Source: JAICSD01 sp035637115
GTDB lineage: Bacteria > Acidobacteriota > Vicinamibacteria > Vicinamibacterales > 2-12-FULL-66-21
Direction: 5' to 3'
DNA: 37,102 nucleotides
Assembly (NCBI GenBank): GCA_035637115.1
Contig: DASPXV010000005.1
Coordinates: 1-37,102 of the forward strand
The position numbers were made by a program, and so were the translations under genes. Below the pieces are notes generated by a model. The model was not told the DNA's origin. It saw nothing but the letters and a program-made list of their open reading frames with translations, and did no database searches. Each line of letters starts with the position of its first letter. Within the stretch, counting starts at the first letter, position 1. Below are positions 8,722 to 17,468 of the stretch, one piece after another.

Positions 8722-11700
8722 TCAGAATGTCCTCCGCACGCGGAAGTCGATCGCGAAGGTGTTCGCGCCGTTCTGTGTGAGCACCCAGCCAAGCCGGTCG
8801 GACTGGTCGTACTCCAGGATCACGATCTGCTCGCCCCTCGTCGTCGTGCCGAGCGCGCGGGAGAAGGTCAGATACGCGCGGTTCGACAGTCTCTTGCCGA
8901 CGATGAGTCGCGCGGTCGGCGTCAGCGGATCGGCATCGGTCCCGATGCTCGGAGAGATCTGCACCGTGTCGATGCCGAGCGTCTGCTCGACCGCACGTCC
9001 GACGCTGCCGGTGATCCCACCGGCCAGCAGACGGACAAGTCCTACCTTCAGCAACTGCTCTTCCGACTGCGTTGCGGCCTCCGGACGGAGCCGCCGCAGC
9101 TCCGGGTTTTCGAGGTTCGTGGCGGTCGCCTGGCCAAAGATGAGCGAGAGGATGTCCACCGTCGCGAGAGGGGGATCGGAGTTCACTTCAAAGTTCATGC
9201 GCCCGTCGAGCGTCCCAGACACCGCGATGGTGACGCGATAGGTCTCGCTCGAGGCCGTCGACGCGGTGACCGCGTTGCGGCTTCCGGCGACTGTACGAAG
9301 CCGCGTTTCGGCCTGGAGGTCGAAAAATGGCTCGATGCGCGACGGGTTCAGGAAATCAATCGTTCCGCGCGTGACGCGGTAGCGATTACCTTCAAAGAAG
9401 ATCTCGCCGCGGTCGATGTCGGCGCGTCCGAAGAGGATCGGCTTGTCGTAGGTGCCGCTCAGAGTGAGATCCGCGCGCGCCACCATGCGCGCGAGGTTGT
9501 TCTCGAGCCGCAGCGTGCCGGGCGCCAGGACCTTGATGTCGTAGCGCACGGGAAGTGTCGCTGTGTCCGAGACCGGCGCCGGCAGATTCGCTCCGCCGGA
9601 CGCGAACGCGAAGATGTCCACGTTGGGTTCGAACCGCTTCGAATACACGCCGTCGCGGATCGTCACATTTCCCCCGAGCACCAGCGACGAAGGATTGCCG
9701 CGGAGCGTGAGCACGGCGTCGATCGTCGAGCGGAAGCCCTCGGGATAGCGCAGATTCATCTGCTCGCCCGTCGCGGTGAGATCGATGGCGCCGAACCGAT
9801 AGCCGTTGAGGCCGATGCGCCCTCCGAATTTCACCGGCCCGCCGCCGAGCTGCGCGATCGAGTCCACGATCCGGATGCCCTGGGCGTCGAAGTCGAGCCG
9901 GCCGTTGATGTCCTGCAGGCTGTGCGGCAGGGAGAAATACCGGACGCGGCCGTTCGCGATCGTTGCATTGCCGGAGAACACCGGGTTGTCGAGCGGGCCG
10001 CGGACCTGCGCGTGCAGCGACGCGTTCCCCGAGCTGCGGATCTCGCGATAGAACCCCTGGAGGATGCCAAGGTTCGCATCACCCGACGCGTCGAGGGCGA
10101 TGCGATTGTCGTGCAATCCGACGATGCCGCTCAGCTCGAGCGCCGTGCCTTCGCCGACCAGGCGGAAGCGCTTGACATCCACGGTGTTCTGGTTGAGCGC
10201 GAGCTGGATCGGACCTTCGTTCGTTGCCGGATAGTCGAACAGCTTCAACTGCAGACGATCGACGTTCGCCTCGACGAGTAGATGATCGATGTCGGCGAGC
10301 TCCCCGACGACGCGGATCGATCCATCCGCGACCGCGGTCGTGAAGGGGGACAGGCTGGGCGCGAAGAATCGAAGGTACGGATCGAGCGACGTGTCGAAGA
10401 ACCGGAGCGTCATGTCCGAGTCCATCTCGGGCGTCAGCGCGAGCCGCCCGGATCCCGTCACGGAGAGGCGTTTGGACGAGGCGTCCATCTCCATGGTCAG
10501 CATGTCGCCGCGAAGCGAGAGGCGGCCCGTGACCTGGCCGATCCCTTCATCTCCGGCGAAGAGGTCGGCGATGCTCGCTTTCACGTCGTAGCGAGGCGCG
10601 TCGAACGTGCCCACGCCGGTCGCGTTGATCTGCAGGATGCCGGACAGCGGCGCGCGCGGAAACGACAGCGTCGCCATCGACTCGACCGGGATCTTCGAGC
10701 CGTTCGCCTCGAACGAATAGTTGCCATCCCACGCGACCCACGCAGCGCCCGTGACTTTTCCCGTGCTCTTCGTGATGTCGATCCGGTCCATGCGGACGCC
10801 GGTCCCCTCGAAGCGAAGGTTCGACGTCGCGATCTCGAACGTCTCGCCGTATGCCCTGCCGTTCTCGATCGCCAGGCGTCCGACGCCGTTGGGACCTTCG
10901 TAGTCACCGTAGACATGGAACTCGCCAGACGTCAGGCCGTCGACCGGATCGTCATCGAGCTCGAACGCGTGACGCAGATCCGCGAGCGGTCTCTTCGACA
11001 TCGTGACCGTCGCGTTGATCTGCTCGCCGTTGTCCTTCCGCGGATACCCGAGCGAGAACCTGCCCTGCGCTTCGATGCGGGATCCTTCGTGCTCGATGGT
11101 GCTCTTCTTGATGTCGACGTAGCTGTTTTGGATGACGAGGTCCGCGACGCCGCGCCCCCACAGCGTGTCCCACGCGCGCATGCGATCGCCGGTGAAATGC
11201 CCTTCGATGCGCGGCTTGGAGAACGCCTCCGTCATCACGCCATCGAATTCGCCGCGTCCGCTGATGGCGATGGCGCCCGTCGGCGCACCGAACGCCGTCA
11301 TGATGCCGGCGAGGACGCGATCGCTCTCCTGCCAGTCCGCGCTGGTGACGTGAAACGGAATCCCGGACCGCTGCGCCCAGGCCGTGCGTCCCTTGAACTC
11401 GACGTACGTCTTCTCGGTCGCCGCGTATCCGTTGTCGATCGTGATCCACTCGGGATTCAGCGCGTATTTGATATGACCGGCGATCGGCACGTGCCCGAGC
11501 GGCAGGTGCGCATTGAACGGCCCCGCTTCGCGCGGCAAGGGATCCACTTTCGCGATCAGATCGACCGGAATCTGCCGCGCCAGCGGCTGGAATCCGACCG
11601 GCATCGTCGCCGTGATCTCACCGGCGCCGTGCTTCTCGCTGAACTTGCCGAGCGGCCATTCGAGTCGGTTCTTCCCCGTCGCGCGGCCCGTGAGACGAAT

Positions 11701-12906
11701 GCCCTGCAGCTCGAGGAAGTCGGTCAGTTGCGCCAGATCAACGTCCGCGTACGTCGCGTCCCATACCACCTGCGTGGGCACGCCAGCCTTCCCGAGAGGC
11801 TCCATCAGGTAATCGAACTTCGCGCGACCGCCATAGAGACCTGTGCTGACATCGGTGACGCGGAACGCGCTGTTGTTCCACAGGATCGATCCACGCGCGT
11901 CGGGAAAGCGCCACGCATTCACGCCGGCCTCCGGGCTGCTGAACGTCCCCTTCAGCTCGCGCCCCGTCCCCGTCGGCGTCTTGAAAAACCGGAACGTGCC
12001 GGTGAAATCACCCTGCCCCGCGACGGTGAAGTTCATCGTCTTGAAGTAGATGCCCTTCTGCGTCGGAAAATCGATGTGCGACTTCACGTTGTAGAGCATG
12101 TCGGGCCACTTCTTGAAGTCCACGTAGCCCGTGACGTGCGTGTCGGCGCCGGTGCTCTTCAGGTTGATGTCTTCGAGGATCACCTTGCCATTTTCGATCT
12201 TGAACCGCGTTTGCATGTCGGCGCGGAACTGCTCGTAGTTCTGGATCTTCACGGAGCCGTCGGTGAACAGCGCGGTGCCGCGGTACGTGTCGCGTCCCTT
12301 GAACACGCTGACGTCGAGGTTGTTGCACACGACTTTCCACGGGACGGTGTGATCGTCATAGATGAACCGGCCGTTGCGCGCATTCACCTGCCGCACGGTG
12401 GTCGTCATCTTCCAGATCGGCTCCCCCTTCTTCTCTTTCGGCCTGGGCGTGACACGCGGGAAATTGTGCTTCCCCTGGAACTGCTCGACGAGCATTTCCC
12501 AATCGGACATGTCGACGTGATCGACGATCAGCTCGTGCGTGAACGCCGTCCACCACGGCATGTAGACGAAAATCCGCTTCGCCCTGAGGAACGGGCGGTC
12601 GGTCGGCTTCAATCCTTCGATCACCACGTCGTCGACCTGGAACGCGCCGCGACCGAGATGGATGCCAAGCTTGCCGATGTGCATCGGCCGCTCGAGGTAC
12701 TTCGAGCCGGCGTCCTCGGCCTTCTTCTTGACAGAAGGACCGACATCGATGACGAGGCTCGACACGATGGCCGCGGCAACGATCGCGACGAGGATTGCGA
12801 TCGCCCGGAGAATGGGATGCTTGCGCCGCCTCTTTTCGGGTGCGGCTGTTTCCGGCACGGGCTCGGCCGCCGGCTGCTCCGGTGGGGTCTCGGGTTCTTG
12901 GATCAA
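8722..12906 (-). CDS. tamB: TamB-like translocation/assembly module protein (DUF490/AsmA-like)
   Basis: A 1394-residue protein. A Pro/Glu-rich cytoplasmic N-terminus with a KRRRK stop precedes one transmembrane helix at about residues 31-53. The rest is a very long periplasmic stretch of repeating beta strands, with AsmA-like features early (HIGKLGIHLGRGAFQVDDVVIEGL) and a DUF490/TamB C-terminal domain near the end (LRLENNLARMVARADLTLSGT, DRGEIFFEGNRYRVTRGTIDF). TamB proteins bridge inner and outer membranes and work with an Omp85 partner or in lipid transport. That partner is the next gene. The TTG start at 12906 overlaps the carrier-protein stop by 4 bp (TTGA). A very long open frame on the opposite strand is a GC-rich shadow. 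Confidence 0.9.
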   Translation of the reverse strand: MIQEPETPPEQPAAEPVPETAAPEKRRRKHPILRAIAILVAIVAAAIVSSLVIDVGPSVKKKAEDAGSKYLERPMHIGKLGIHLGRGAFQVDDVVIEGLKPTDRPFLRAKRIFVYMPWWTAFTHELIVDHVDMSDWEMLVEQFQGKHNFPRVTPRPKEKKGEPIWKMTTTVRQVNARNGRFIYDDHTVPWKVVCNNLDVSVFKGRDTYRGTALFTDGSVKIQNYEQFRADMQTRFKIENGKVILEDINLKSTGADTHVTGYVDFKKWPDMLYNVKSHIDFPTQKGIYFKTMNFTVAGQGDFTGTFRFFKTPTGTGRELKGTFSSPEAGVNAWRFPDARGSILWNNSAFRVTDVSTGLYGGRAKFDYLMEPLGKAGVPTQVVWDATYADVDLAQLTDFLELQGIRLTGRATGKNRLEWPLGKFSEKHGAGEITATMPVGFQPLARQIPVDLIAKVDPLPREAGPFNAHLPLGHVPIAGHIKYALNPEWITIDNGYAATEKTYVEFKGRTAWAQRSGIPFHVTSADWQESDRVLAGIMTAFGAPTGAIAISGRGEFDGVMTEAFSKPRIEGHFTGDRMRAWDTLWGRGVADLVIQNSYVDIKKSTIEHEGSRIEAQGRFSLGYPRKDNGEQINATVTMSKRPLADLRHAFELDDDPVDGLTSGEFHVYGDYEGPNGVGRLAIENGRAYGETFEIATSNLRFEGTGVRMDRIDITKSTGKVTGAAWVAWDGNYSFEANGSKIPVESMATLSFPRAPLSGILQINATGVGTFDAPRYDVKASIADLFAGDEGIGQVTGRLSLRGDMLTMEMDASSKRLSVTGSGRLALTPEMDSDMTLRFFDTSLDPYLRFFAPSLSPFTTAVADGSIRVVGELADIDHLLVEANVDRLQLKLFDYPATNEGPIQLALNQNTVDVKRFRLVGEGTALELSGIVGLHDNRIALDASGDANLGILQGFYREIRSSGNASLHAQVRGPLDNPVFSGNATIANGRVRYFSLPHSLQDINGRLDFDAQGIRIVDSIAQLGGGPVKFGGRIGLNGYRFGAIDLTATGEQMNLRYPEGFRSTIDAVLTLRGNPSSLVLGGNVTIRDGVYSKRFEPNVDIFAFASGGANLPAPVSDTATLPVRYDIKVLAPGTLRLENNLARMVARADLTLSGTYDKPILFGRADIDRGEIFFEGNRYRVTRGTIDFLNPSRIEPFFDLQAETRLRTVAGSRNAVTASTASSETYRVTIAVSGTLDGRMNFEVNSDPPLATVDILSLIFGQATATNLENPELRRLRPEAATQSEEQLLKVGLVRLLAGGITGSVGRAVEQTLGIDTVQISPSIGTDADPLTPTARLIVGKRLSNRAYLTFSRALGTTTRGEQIVILEYDQSDRLGWVLTQNGANTFAIDFRVRRTF

Positions 12907-13403
12907 TCGATCACGACGAGCACGCGGCCGGCCTCGACCGATGCGCCCGCGGCAACGACGACTTCTTTCACGCGGCCGGACTTCGGCGAGCGCAGCTCGT
13001 TCTCCATCTTCATCGCTTCGACGACGACGATGGGCTGGCGCGCTTCGACGGCGTCGCCCGCAGCCACCAGGACGCGGACGATGCGGCCGGGCATCGGAGC
13101 GGTGACCCTCTGCTCGCCGTGAGCACCGGTATCTGTATCGGCGGCGGCACGTCCCGTCCTGCGTCCGTTGACGACGACCGGCACCGTGCGCCCCGTCAGG
13201 GACGCGAGCAGCTCGCCGGGCGCCGATCCGGGTGCAAGGGAAACGCGGACGCCGCCATGTCTCGCCTCGGGAAAGAGGAGCGACAGGCCGAACTCGCTGC
13301 TCCGCTGCGCATCGACGAGCGTCACGTCGCTGTCAACCGTGACGCGGAAGCGGTCGTGGCTGCCGGCGCGCTCGATGGAAACGGAACGGGTCCGCCCGTT
13401 CAC
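12903..13403 (-). CDS. Biotin carboxyl carrier protein of an acyl-CoA carboxylase
   Basis: A 166-residue protein. The C-terminal 70 residues form a biotinyl domain (TAPMPGRIVRVLV, then EAMKMENEL with Lys132 as the predicted biotin site). The first 80 residues are a beta-rich segment like the BT linker domain of propionyl-CoA carboxylase alpha chains. It carries carboxybiotin between the biotin carboxylase encoded just upstream and the carboxyltransferase. In many bacteria these parts form one polypeptide with the carboxylase. Here they are split. GTG at 13403 is the first standard start. In-frame codons upstream (CTG at 13421, then TFEIEVNGR) read like family N-termini, so a CTG start overlapping the previous stop is possible. 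Confidence 0.88.
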   Translation of the reverse strand: MNGRTRSVSIERAGSHDRFRVTVDSDVTLVDAQRSSEFGLSLLFPEARHGGVRVSLAPGSAPGELLASLTGRTVPVVVNGRRTGRAAADTDTGAHGEQRVTAPMPGRIVRVLVAAGDAVEARQPIVVVEAMKMENELRSPKSGRVKEVVVAAGASVEAGRVLVVID

Positions 13404-13417
13404 TTCGATCTCGAAGG

Positions 13418-14932
13418 TCAGCGGAGCGCCTCCTGCCGGGCGGCCTGCTGCCAGGCGCTGCCGCCGGCGGCGCGACCCGACGCGACCGCGTCCGCTCTGG
13501 CGCGGAGGATCGAGTCGAGCGCGGCGGCGATCGCGATGTGCCGCTCGTCTTCTTCGCTGAATGTGCTGAACGACTGGCCCCGGCGCGAGGCCAGCAGGCC
13601 GTCGAGATACGTCGTGTCGAAACGTCCGGCGATGTAATCATGCTCGCGCATCAGCCACAGGAAGAACGGAATCGTCGTGCGGATGCCGAGCACCTCGTAC
13701 TCTTCGAGAGCGCGGGTCATTCTGGCGATCGCTTCTGTGCGGGTTCCCGCCCACGCGACGAGTTTCGCGATCATCGAGTCGTAGAAGACGGGCACGGTGT
13801 ATCCCGGCAGCACGCCGCCGTCGTCGCGAATGCCCGGCCCGGCGGCTGGCCGGATTCCACGGACGAGCCCTGGCGACGGCATGAAGCCGTGGTCGGGATC
13901 CTCCGCGTAGATGCGGCATTCGATCGCGTGACCGTGCGGCGTCAGCGCGCGATCCGGATCGATCGTGAGCCGCTCGCCGCGCGCGATTCGGATCTGCCAG
14001 TGCACCAGGTCGAGGCTCGTCACCATCTCGGTGATCGGATGCTCCACCTGGAGGCGCGTGTTCATCTCGAGGAAGTAGAACGAGCCGTCCTCGTCGAGCA
14101 GGAACTCGATCGTGCCGGCGTTCGTGTATTCAGCCGCTGCTGCGACGGCGGCCGCGGCGTCGGCGATGCGCCGCCGCAAATGCGGATCGACGGCCATCGA
14201 TGGCGATTCTTCGATGACTTTCTGATGGCGACGCTGGATCGAGCACTCGCGCTCGACGAACGGAATCACGGTGCCGTACTTGTCTCCAAGCAGCTGGATT
14301 TCAATGTGCCGCGGCTTGTTGATGCGGCGCTCGAAGTACACCGCGCTGTCGCCGAACGCCGACCCCGCTTCCGATCTCGCGGTGCGCACCGCGTTGAGCA
14401 GCGCGTCCGGTTTTTCGACGATGCGCAGCCCTTTGCCACCGCCGCCGGCGACCGCCTTTACCATCAACGGATAGCCGACATGCGCGCCTTCGCGCAGGAT
14501 CTCGTCATCGCTCGCCAACGCGTCGAGCGGCGCGTCCGTGCCCGGCACAACCGGCACGCCGGCACGCACCGCAACCTCACGCGCGCCCGTCTTGCTGCCC
14601 ATCAACTTGATCGCTTCCGGCGAGGGGCCGATGAACGTGAGTCCCGCATCCGTGCACGCCCGCGCGAACGCGGCATTCTCGGCGAGAAATCCGTAGCCCG
14701 GATGCACGGCGTCCGCGCCAGTCGCCTTTGCCGCGTCGATCAATTTGTCGATGCGCAGGTAGCTCTCCGATGCGGGACTCGCGCCGAGATGAACCGCCTG
14801 GTCCGCGTCGCGCACGTGCCGCGCTCCGCGATCGCAGTCCGAATACACCGCGACCGCCGGGATCCCGAGCTCCCGGCACGCACGGATGACGCGAACCGCA
14901 ATCTCGCCACGGTTGGCGACAAGGACTTTCAC
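13418..14932 (-). CDS. accC: Biotin carboxylase subunit of acyl-CoA carboxylase
   Basis: A 504-residue ATP-grasp enzyme. It shows the biotin carboxylase N-terminus (KVLVANRGEIAVRVIRACRE), the Gly-rich ATP loop GGGGKG at 163-168, ERECSIQRRHQK around 227-238 and the catalytic EMNTRLQVEHP at 289-299. It carboxylates biotin on the carrier protein using ATP and bicarbonate. The last 60 residues are Ala/Arg-rich and longer than in E. coli AccC (about 449 residues), resembling propionyl-type alpha chains before the linker. The GTG start follows a 326-bp gap that separates it from the carboxyltransferase gene, so it may have its own promoter there. The likely substrates of the complex are acetyl- or propionyl-CoA. 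Confidence 0.92.
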   Translation of the reverse strand: MKVLVANRGEIAVRVIRACRELGIPAVAVYSDCDRGARHVRDADQAVHLGASPASESYLRIDKLIDAAKATGADAVHPGYGFLAENAAFARACTDAGLTFIGPSPEAIKLMGSKTGAREVAVRAGVPVVPGTDAPLDALASDDEILREGAHVGYPLMVKAVAGGGGKGLRIVEKPDALLNAVRTARSEAGSAFGDSAVYFERRINKPRHIEIQLLGDKYGTVIPFVERECSIQRRHQKVIEESPSMAVDPHLRRRIADAAAAVAAAAEYTNAGTIEFLLDEDGSFYFLEMNTRLQVEHPITEMVTSLDLVHWQIRIARGERLTIDPDRALTPHGHAIECRIYAEDPDHGFMPSPGLVRGIRPAAGPGIRDDGGVLPGYTVPVFYDSMIAKLVAWAGTRTEAIARMTRALEEYEVLGIRTTIPFFLWLMREHDYIAGRFDTTYLDGLLASRRGQSFSTFSEEDERHIAIAAALDSILRARADAVASGRAAGGSAWQQAARQEALR

Positions 14933-14963
14933 GATGTTAATTGTAGTCGGTTCAAGCGCTTCA

Positions 14964-15053
14964 GGGGGGCTTCTGGCGCGGATGGTGAGCGCAGCAAAGG
15001 CGTTTCACACGGACGTGATTCTTGCCCACGGAGGACATCGAGTTCACGGAAGT
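14964..15053 (+). pseudogene. Possible HPr (PtsH)-like fragment
   Basis: The plus-strand frame reads GGLLARMVSAAKAF followed by HTDVILAHGGHRVHGS. This resembles the part of HPr phosphocarriers that runs from the active-site GLHARPA through the AAxxF-SD segment to VDGKS. The active-site His would be replaced by Leu, and the frame loses resemblance right after GS. No start or ribosome site fits. It may be a decayed ptsH copy or a chance match in GC-rich DNA. Confidence 0.25.
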
Positions 15054-15163
15054 AGAGGGCCGGCCCGGGCGCGTTCACGCTGCCGGCCTCCGGCCGTCGA
15101 GCGGAACGCGGCGCGAACGCGCCTCAAGGCGGCCGCTTATTCAGTTGTCTTCGCTGCGCGCGT

Positions 15164-15188
15164 CGCGTACTCCGCGCATTCCGCGGCT
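15164..15188 (+). repeat. 25-bp dispersed repeat, copy B
   Basis: Begins CGCGTACTCCGCGCATTCC. It differs from the inverted copy at 8695-8719 at two positions only. It lies in the non-coding gap between accC and the carboxyltransferase gene, immediately before a second repeat segment. Confidence 0.7.
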
Positions 15189-15191
15189 AAA

Positions 15192-15230
15192 ACTCTTTGC
15201 GCGTCTCTGTGGCCTTTGTGGCTCTGTGTT
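15192..15230 (+). repeat. Repeat segment of the CTCTGCGT type
   Basis: A stretch of CTCTTTGCGCGTCTCTGTGG followed by further TTTGTGG/CTCTGTG words. It resembles one arm of the large inverted repeat at 36113-36185 (words such as TTTCTCTGCGTC and CTCTGCGTGAG). Probably a degenerate half copy of the same family. Confidence 0.45.
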
Positions 15231-15258
15231 GTACGTCGTGACAAGCAGCCGCGAAGAA

Positions 15259-16803
15259 CTACAGCGGAATATTCCCGTGCTTCTTTGGTGGATTCTTGTC
15301 GCGTTTCGTTTCGAGGCCGGAGAGCGCGGCTATGAGCTTGGCGCGGGTCTGGCGGGGGTGAATGACTTCGTCGATGAAGCCGCGCGCGGCGGCGACGTAC
15401 GGGTTGGCGAGCTTCTCGCGGAACTCGGCGACGCGCTCGGCGCGCGCGGCCACGGGGTCGGCGGCCTTATCGAGTTCGCGCTTGTAGAGGATGTTGACGG
15501 CCCCTTCGGGACCCATCACGGCGATCTCGGCGCCGGGCCACGCGAAGTTCACGTCGGTACGAATGTGCTTGCTGGCCATGACGCAGTACGCGCCGCCGTA
15601 GGCTTTGCGCGTGATCACCGTGACCTTCGGCACTGTCGCTTCGGCGAACGCGTAGAGAAGCTTCGCGCCATGGCGGATGATGCCGCCGAACTCCTGCACG
15701 GTGCCGGGGAGGAACCCGGGCACATCTTCGAACGTCACGAGCGGAATGTTGAACGCGTCGCAGAACCGCACGAATCGCGCCGCCTTCACCGAGGCATCGA
15801 TGTCGAGCGTGCCGGCAAGATGCGCCGGCTGGTTGGCGACGATGCCGACCGAACGGCCGCCCAGGCGCGCGAAGCCGACGATGATGTTCTTCGCGAAGTA
15901 GCGATGGACCTCGAGGAACGCTCCCTCGTCCGCAATCGCGTGGATGAGATCCAGCATGTCGTAGGGCTGGTTGGGCGACGCAGGCACGAGGCGATCGAGC
16001 GCTTCATCTTCGCGATCGATCGGATCGGATGTTTCCATCCGCGGCGATTGATCGACGTTGTTTCCCGGCAAGTAGGACAGCAGCTCGCGGAGTAGCCGCA
16101 GGCACGCGCGATCGTCGGGGACCGCAAAGTGCGCGACCCCGCTCGTCGCGTTGTGCGTCATCGCGCCGCCGAGCTCGTCCTTCGTGACTTCTTCGTGGGT
16201 GACGGTCCTGATGACGTCCGGCCCGGTCACGAACATGTAGCTCGTGTTCTCGACCATGACGTTGAAATCGGTGATCGCGGGCGAGTACACCGCGCCGCCG
16301 GCGCACGGCCCCATAATCGCGGAGATCTGCGGCACGACACCGGACGCGAGCGTGTTGCGCAGAAAGATGTCCGCGTAACCGCCGAGCGACAGCACGCCTT
16401 CCTGGATCCGCGCGCCGCCGGAATCGTTCAGCCCGACGATCGGCGCCCCCATCTTCACCGCAAGATCCATGATCTTCACGATCTTCGCGGCGTTCGTCTC
16501 CGAGAGCGATCCGCCGAAGACGGTGAAATCCTGCGCAAACGCGTAGACAGGACGCCCATCGATGCGTCCGACGCCGGTGACGACGCCGTCACCCGGAATC
16601 GCCGGCGCATCATCCATTCCGAAGTCGCGGCAGCGGTGTGTAACGAGCTTGTCAGTCTCCTGGAACGTGCCGGGATCGAACAGCAGGTCAATGCGCTCGC
16701 GCGCCGTCAGCTTGCCGGCGGCGTGCTGCTTCTTCAGCCGCGCTTCACCGCCGCCCAACTCTGCGCGCCGCTCGAGGTCCTCGAGATGCTTAATGGGATC
16801 CAC
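15259..16803 (-). CDS. Acyl-CoA (propionyl-type) carboxylase carboxyltransferase subunit
   Basis: The GTG at 16803 gives a 514-residue protein beginning VDPIKHLEDLERRAELGGG. The frame stays open to 16920, but that extension is Arg-rich and overlaps the aldolase gene, so I reject it. Family features are HAAGKLTARERIDLLFD near the start, FAQDFTVFGGSLSE, GLNDSGGARIQEGV and GPCAGGAVYSPA in the first crotonase-like half, then DVPGFLPGTVQEFGGIIRHGAK and GGAYCVMASKHI in the second. The C-terminus KKHGNIPL is typical of PccB-like chains. It transfers carboxylate from biotin to propionyl- or acetyl-CoA. It starts 2 bp after the aldolase stop, so it belongs to the upstream operon, yet it should form a complex with the biotin carboxylase and carrier encoded beyond the gap. 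Confidence 0.92.
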   Translation of the reverse strand: MDPIKHLEDLERRAELGGGEARLKKQHAAGKLTARERIDLLFDPGTFQETDKLVTHRCRDFGMDDAPAIPGDGVVTGVGRIDGRPVYAFAQDFTVFGGSLSETNAAKIVKIMDLAVKMGAPIVGLNDSGGARIQEGVLSLGGYADIFLRNTLASGVVPQISAIMGPCAGGAVYSPAITDFNVMVENTSYMFVTGPDVIRTVTHEEVTKDELGGAMTHNATSGVAHFAVPDDRACLRLLRELLSYLPGNNVDQSPRMETSDPIDREDEALDRLVPASPNQPYDMLDLIHAIADEGAFLEVHRYFAKNIIVGFARLGGRSVGIVANQPAHLAGTLDIDASVKAARFVRFCDAFNIPLVTFEDVPGFLPGTVQEFGGIIRHGAKLLYAFAEATVPKVTVITRKAYGGAYCVMASKHIRTDVNFAWPGAEIAVMGPEGAVNILYKRELDKAADPVAARAERVAEFREKLANPYVAAARGFIDEVIHPRQTRAKLIAALSGLETKRDKNPPKKHGNIPL

Positions 16804-16805
16804 GA

Positions 16806-17468
16806 TCAGCGATTCGCTGCTCCTACGCCGTAGGCTTTCTCCCAGTCCGCGAGGAACTTCTTCAACCCGACGTCGGTCAGCGGGTGATTGAAGAGCGCCT
16901 CGATGACGGCGGGCGGGCACGTGCAGATGTCGGCCCCCATGCGCGCGGCTTCGACGATGTGCATCGCCCCGCGCGTGCTCGCGACGAGCACCTCGGTCTT
17001 GAACTGATAGTTCTCGTAGATCTCAACGATGTCGCGGACCAGCTCCATGCCGGGCGTCGAGACGTCATCGAGCCGGCCAACGAACGGGCTGATGTAGCTC
17101 GCGCCGACCTTCGCGGCGAGCAGCGCCTGCGCGGGCGAGAAGCACAGCGTGACGTTCACCTTGATGCCCTCGCTCGAGAGCGCCTTGCACGCCTTGATTC
17201 CGTCCTTCGTCAGCGGCACCTTGACGACGATCCAGGGATCGATCTTTGACAGATCGCGGCCCTGCCTGATCATCGCCTGCGCTTCGAGCTCGGTGACCTC
17301 GGCGCTCGTCGGCCCCTTCACCAGGTCGCAGATCTTCTTCAGGATGTCGCGATAGTCGCCCGGCTCCTTCGCGAGCAGCGATGGGTTCGTAGTGATCCCG
17401 TCGATGATGCCGAGCGGCACCAGCGCCTCGATGTCCTTGATGTTCCCCGTATCGATGAAGAGCTTCAT
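16806..17468 (-). CDS. fsa: Fructose-6-phosphate aldolase / TalC-type transaldolase
   Basis: A 220-residue protein that starts with ATG at 17468 (MKLFIDTGNIKDIE) and overlaps the stop of the FAH-family gene by 4 bp. It matches the short transaldolase class: GITTNPSLLAKE, the Schiff-base lysine K83 in IVVKVPLT, NVTLCFSPAQALLAAKVGA, SPFVGRLDD and the C-terminal TDVGLKKFLADWEKA. Enzymes of this size act as transaldolases in the pentose phosphate pathway or as fructose-6-phosphate aldolases. Sequence alone does not decide which. A longer open frame upstream of 17468 is a shadow of the neighbouring gene. Confidence 0.9.
   Translation of the reverse strand: MKLFIDTGNIKDIEALVPLGIIDGITTNPSLLAKEPGDYRDILKKICDLVKGPTSAEVTELEAQAMIRQGRDLSKIDPWIVVKVPLTKDGIKACKALSSEGIKVNVTLCFSPAQALLAAKVGASYISPFVGRLDDVSTPGMELVRDIVEIYENYQFKTEVLVASTRGAMHIVEAARMGADICTCPPAVIEALFNHPLTDVGLKKFLADWEKAYGVGAANR

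Larger units (their letters stand above)
14933..15258. other. 326-bp gap between the two carboxylase gene groups
   Basis: No intact gene is visible. The side next to accC contains a possible remnant of an HPr-like protein on the plus strand (14964-15053). The middle is very GC-rich. The part at 15164-15230 holds two dispersed-repeat segments, described separately. Any promoter for the accC to SurA-like operon must lie here, but I see no convincing -35/-10 pair on the minus strand. Confidence 0.6.

Noticed and set aside
8704..13122. Very long open frames on the plus strand opposite tamB and the Omp85 gene
   Set aside because: They are Arg/Asp/His-rich, match no family, and mirror the codon pattern of well-supported minus-strand genes. 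They are shadows of high-GC coding DNA.
13538..15055. Long plus-strand frame opposite the biotin carboxylase gene
   Set aside because: It is antisense to a gene with full catalytic motifs, and its composition is that of a shadow.
16804..16920. N-terminal extension of the carboxyltransferase
   Set aside because: Arg-rich and wholly inside the aldolase gene. Family proteins start at the DPIKHLEDLE segment.
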